From Oligoflexia bacterium (lineage in GTDB: Bacteria; Bdellovibrionota; Bdellovibrionia; Bdellovibrionales; UBA1609), in NCBI GenBank assembly GCA_026914095.1, contig JAPPIY010000110.1:1-8117 (forward strand): 8,117 nucleotides of DNA, written 5' to 3'. A program made the translations under genes and the position numbers. Below are positions 6,696 through 8,117 of this stretch, one piece after another; position 1 is the first letter of the stretch; every line of letters begins with the position of its first letter. The notes under the pieces were generated by a model. It was not told the origin of the DNA. It was given only the letters and a program-made list of their open reading frames with translations, and searched no databases.

Positions 6696-6724
6696 TTGAC
6701 AAGTAATTATAAAATACCGATAAT
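6696..6724 (+). promoter_or_regulatory. Near-consensus sigma-70-type promoter
   Basis: A perfect TTGACA (6696-6701), a 17-base spacer and GATAAT (6719-6724) match the consensus in 11 of 12 positions at ideal spacing. This is the best promoter in the window. The predicted transcript start is near 6731, directly ahead of the GC-rich hairpins and the T9 run, with no start codon for a real gene in between. Confidence 0.6.
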
Positions 6725-6730
6725 AAGGAA

Positions 6731-6795
6731 TGACATCCCCACTCGTTTCGACTGGTGGGCGCGAGGCGGCCTTGCGGTCGCTTTCGTTTTTTTTT
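6731..6795 (+). ncRNA. Candidate short structured RNA
   Basis: About 65 bases lie between a strong promoter and a run of nine T's. The stretch is plainly GC-rich against AT-rich flanks. Hairpin 1 pairs CCCAC (6738-6742) with GTGGG (6755-6759), and TCG-TTT-CGA stacks inside it with a 3-base bulge. Hairpin 2 pairs GCGA (6761-6764) with TCGC (6778-6781), plus an inner GC/GC pair, followed by CTTTCG and the T run. No known RNA family is recognised, and no tRNA cloverleaf can be drawn. It could be a free small RNA, the leader or attenuator of the NYN gene just downstream, or a mobile palindromic repeat copied from elsewhere in the genome. Confidence 0.42.
6761..6795 (+). terminator. Possible intrinsic terminator of the candidate small RNA
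   Basis: The GC-rich hairpin (6761-6781) is followed by TTTCG and T9 (6787-6795). The U run is excellent, but it starts five bases after the stem and the stem has internal mismatches, so efficiency is uncertain. Confidence 0.42.
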
Positions 6796-6809
6796 ATGAG
6801 AGCAATGTT

Positions 6810-6931
6810 TTGAAATCAATAACATCTACTCTTCTTAATACAATCGTTTATATTGATGGCTTTAATCTTTATTATTCTTTAAAAAATACTCCTATAAATG
6901 GTTGAATGTAGAAGCGCTTGTCAATTTTTTT
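6810..6931 (+). pseudogene. 5' remnant of a NYN-domain (PIN-like) nuclease gene
   Basis: The frame reads NTIVYIDGFNLYYSLKNTP (codons from 6837), the N-terminal signature of NYN/LabA-type domains. Its aspartate in YIDGFN (codon 6855) is the first metal-binding residue of the PIN-like fold. The frame closes at TGA 6903-6905. One base earlier in phase, it continues as KWLNVEALVNFF (6896-6931), which is what NYN proteins show at this point. A single base, probably a T before AT at 6894, has therefore been lost. After the T7 run at 6925-6931 the sequence becomes IS3 DNA, so the rest of the gene is gone. No ATG lies just upstream in frame; TTG 6810 is the nearest weak candidate. Proteins of this family are RNases or structure-specific nucleases. 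No function remains here. Confidence 0.62.
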
Positions 6932-7320
6932 GGCCTGGGAAGAAGCAAACCAAACTCCCGACAAAGCCTATAAACTTTCTTTGCATTCACCCTTAAACCA
7001 TGATCTCTAAGAAGATAACGGCTTAAAACTTTACAGCCACCCCAGTTTTGAAATTCCTCCCGCTCTCTGTAATCTTTTAAATTTTTCAGAATAATAAGGT
7101 CCGAAACCAACTCTCCCTTAAGGCTCAAACTATGACCAGGGAAAGGACACCCTATTCTCACAGACCTTTTGCTCCCTTTCTCTTGAACAAAAAAAGGAGC
7201 TTTACAGGACTTATAATATCCAGAACGGGACATCTCACACAGCTTTAACACTACAGATTTCTTATAACCAGACCGAATATAAAACTCTGCTGTGGCTTTT
7301 CTTTCTAAAAAACTCGGTGT
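6892..7320 (-). pseudogene. Truncated IS3 transposase orfB
   Basis: The frame opens from the A9 run at 7328-7320 and reads TPSFLERKATAEFYIRSGYK, then VLKLCEMSRSGYYK, the HTH that starts IS3 OrfB proteins. PFPGHSLSLKGELVSD follows, resembling the RPxPGxSxxxxGxxVSD segment of one IS3 branch, and then LRVNAKKVYRLCREFGLLLP, the conserved helical region. A GTG at 7251 could be an internal start. The usual YGYR motif reads WGGCKVL. The catalytic domain with its D, D and E residues is missing. The last residues (LTSASTFNHL) come from foreign DNA beyond the breakpoint at about 6931. Relative to orfA the frame is +1 (equivalent to -2), not the -1 usual for IS3 elements. Confidence 0.8.
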
Positions 7321-7546
7321 TTTTTTTTAAAAGATCCTTGAGTATAGAAATCTTTAGCGCCTGCTCGCTAATGATCTTTTTAAGCTCTCTTATTTGGGAT
7401 GGCTTGGATGGCTGAAGTCCTTTTTTTAACCAATTCTGTAGGGTTGTCGACGGCATACCTTGTTTCTTTGCTACTAAACTCACATTACCAAAAATTTTCA
7501 CCGCTTTTAGTATCTCTTCTTTTTCTTCTTCTGTGTATCTCCTCAT
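7262..7546 (-). CDS. IS3-family transposase OrfA
   Basis: This protein has 94 residues. Residues 5-43 form a helix-turn-helix (YTEEEKEEILKAV, then KKQGMPSTTLQNWLKKG) that binds the element's ends. Residues 50-75 (IRELKKIISEQALKISILKD) form the heptad-type coiled coil through which OrfA and the OrfAB fusion pair. After LLKKN the frame crosses an A9 run and continues with a basic tail to TAA. If one A were skipped or removed, the frame would pass straight into orfB (LLKKTPSFLERK). The ATG at 7546 follows AAAGGAGGA at ideal distance. Without an intact OrfB the protein has no transposition activity, but it might still bind related ends elsewhere in the genome. Confidence 0.8.
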   Translation of the reverse strand: MRRYTEEEKEEILKAVKIFGNVSLVAKKQGMPSTTLQNWLKKGLQPSKPSQIRELKKIISEQALKISILKDLLKKNTEFFRKKSHSRVLYSVWL

Positions 7547-7550
7547 CTCT

Positions 7551-7559
7551 TCCTCCTTT
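7551..7559 (-). promoter_or_regulatory. Shine-Dalgarno sequence of orfA
   Basis: The minus strand reads AAAGGAGGA five bases before ATG 7546. It fixes the orfA start. Confidence 0.75.
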
Positions 7560-7612
7560 CAGCTTTGATAACCTCATCCCTGCTTATTCTCAGAAACTCA
7601 ACTAGTCAATTT

Positions 7613-7637
7613 TGTCCATATTTAGGGGGTTGACACA
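7613..7637 (-). repeat. Left terminal end of the IS3 element
   Basis: On the minus strand the end starts TGTGTCAACCCCC and continues CTAAATATGGACA. IS3-family ends begin with TG, often followed by a C-rich run and TGGACA. The boundary is supported by the AlbA_2 reading frame, which is recognisable up to about 7638 and foreign afterwards. The TG could alternatively be at 7635. No matching inverted copy exists on the other side. Confidence 0.5.
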
Positions 7638-7779
7638 CTACTCCCATTAAAATAGTTCCCCCTGATGAGTTGGCAAAAGCGCAAACTTCATCAATAAGAG
7701 ATTTATCCAAAGCCTGTTTGAACTCTATATGGTATCCCTCACCAGTTAAGATGAGATTTTTAATTTGTTTGTCTGTCAT
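7638..7779 (-). pseudogene. AlbA_2 (Schlafen-type) domain gene, cut by the IS3 element
   Basis: ATG 7779 overlaps the hsdR stop as ATGA. Forty-seven codons follow: LILTGEGYHIEFKQAL (9-24) and VCAFANSSGGTILMGV (32-47). These are the EFK and AFANxxGGxIxxGV signatures of the AlbA_2 domain (divergent AAA-4, COG2865 style), found in putative DNA/RNA-binding or ATP-binding proteins. Right after GV, where family members continue with xDxG, the IS3 end begins, and the frame runs into IS DNA to a TGA at 7608-7606. The rest of the gene is not present beyond the element. Such genes are often found inside type I restriction-modification loci, and the overlap with hsdR shows that it was part of that operon. 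GAGG ten bases before the ATG is a plausible ribosome binding site. Confidence 0.75.
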
Positions 7780-8117
7780 GCGGATAAAGCCTCATTTATT
7801 TCTGCAATTATGCTGTCCATTTGCTTTCCAAAAAGCTGATGCATTTTTCCCAAGCCTCCTTCTGCATTAAAAGGAGTTCTGCTAAAATCATCTCTTTCTA
7901 TATGAAAAGAGCTGGATATATGATCCTTTATCATTCTTAACCATTTCATTTGCTCCTCTGTGAATTTTTCTTTGCTTCCTTCATGCCTTTTAAAAATCCA
8001 ATTTTTAAAATTTTTATCCACAGTTTGACTGTAAATAGTTAATTCAGAATCTATTTTACATATTTTGCGAACTAAAGAAACTATAGTTGTTAATTGGCTT
8101 AAAGGGTTTTGTAAGGG
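7776..8117 (-). CDS. hsdR: Type I restriction enzyme R subunit, C-terminal end (cut by window edge)
   Basis: The last 113 residues of HsdR read in from the right edge without interruption. Signatures of the family's C-terminal helical domain appear in order: LTTIVSLVRKICKID near the start, NFKNWIFKRHEG, FTEEQMKWLRMIKDHI, FHIERDDFSRTPFN, GGLGKMHQLFG and IIAEINEAL. This domain lets the motor/endonuclease subunit dock on the HsdM2S methyltransferase. The stop TGA (7778-7776) overlaps the next start in ATGA. Whether the nuclease and helicase domains are intact lies outside the window. The downstream gene in the operon is destroyed by an IS, so hsdR may be decaying as well, although this part shows no defect. 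Confidence 0.85.
   Translation of the reverse strand, partial: PLQNPLSQLTTIVSLVRKICKIDSELTIYSQTVDKNFKNWIFKRHEGSKEKFTEEQMKWLRMIKDHISSSFHIERDDFSRTPFNAEGGLGKMHQLFGKQMDSIIAEINEALSA

Larger units (their letters stand above)
6446..6809. other. Gene-poor stretch between the HTH remnant and the NYN remnant
   Basis: No convincing protein gene is seen here on either strand. The open plus-strand frame from 6603 has no family features, no start context and low-complexity composition until its last part, which is the NYN fragment. The stretch holds the HTH promoter region and palindrome, a 12-base direct repeat (TTATAGCTGGTT at 6466-6477 and 6617-6628), a strong rightward promoter at 6696-6724 and a GC-rich hairpin region ending in nine T's. 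Confidence 0.6.
6932..7637 (-). mobile_element. Truncated IS3-family insertion sequence
   Basis: The element reads on the minus strand. Its left end begins with TG at 7637, then comes orfA with a strong ribosome binding site, then the first part of orfB. The orfB part stops before the catalytic DDE domain. From about 6931 downward the sequence belongs to the NYN gene remnant, so roughly the distal half and the right end are deleted. The breakpoint lies in a T7 tract. At the left end the element sits directly inside an AlbA_2 gene. With no DDE domain and only one end, it cannot move by itself. Confidence 0.85.

Noticed and set aside
6603..6905. Open plus-strand frame of 100 codons
   Set aside because: It crosses the promoter, the GC-rich hairpins and the T9 run, has no start context, and only its last ~25 codons (the NYN fragment) look like protein.
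7399..7870. Plus-strand open frames opposite orfA and hsdR/AlbA_2
   Set aside because: They are antisense shadows. The minus strand carries clear family motifs over the same bases.
1..8117. CRISPR array, rRNA, tRNA or replication origin
   Set aside because: No regularly spaced repeats, no rRNA or tRNA sequence and no DnaA-box or iteron cluster were seen.

Overview
The window is an AT-rich stretch of a Gram-negative bacterial chromosome. The Gram-negative reading rests on a secreted M16 peptidase with a clear signal peptide and a membrane-anchored partner. The lineage cannot be fixed from this sequence. Bacteria that combine a mevalonate pathway of this gene style (an MvaD with the N-terminal KYMGK motif, a kinase with GKWxLAGEY-VLRxG) with paired M16 genes include Legionellales/Coxiella-like gammaproteobacteria and Bdellovibrionota. 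The many broken genes fit a host-associated genome under relaxed selection.

Positions 1-2359, minus strand, hold a tightly packed mevalonate operon: phosphomevalonate-kinase-like GHMP kinase, mvaD (4-base overlap), then a mevalonate-kinase-like gene cut by the left window edge. Together these phosphorylate mevalonate twice and decarboxylate it to isopentenyl diphosphate. MvaD carries an unusual extra block of about 55 residues near its N terminus. Upstream on the same strand (2439-3181) lies a gene of unknown function that reads as one protein only if three single-base indels are repaired.

Positions 3430-6210, plus strand, hold a classic M16 pair: a zinc peptidase with an intact HxxEH site, followed after a few bases by a membrane-anchored paralogue that has lost all zinc ligands. 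The catalytic gene carries an in-frame TAA about 75 codons before its natural end.

Positions 6211-8117 are accessory and decayed: a frameshifted small HTH regulator with a strong ribosome binding site and an operator-like palindrome between divergent promoters; a near-consensus promoter feeding a short GC-rich stretch with two hairpins and nine T's (candidate small RNA); a 5' remnant of a NYN-domain nuclease gene; a truncated IS3-family element; the first 47 codons of an AlbA_2 (Schlafen-type) gene that the element interrupts; and the C-terminal end of type I restriction subunit HsdR. This last part looks like the debris of a defence island.

The long mevalonate and M16B genes are open over several kilobases, while indels cluster in accessory genes. 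This argues for real gene decay over general sequencing error, although several indels sit in A runs and should be checked in reads.
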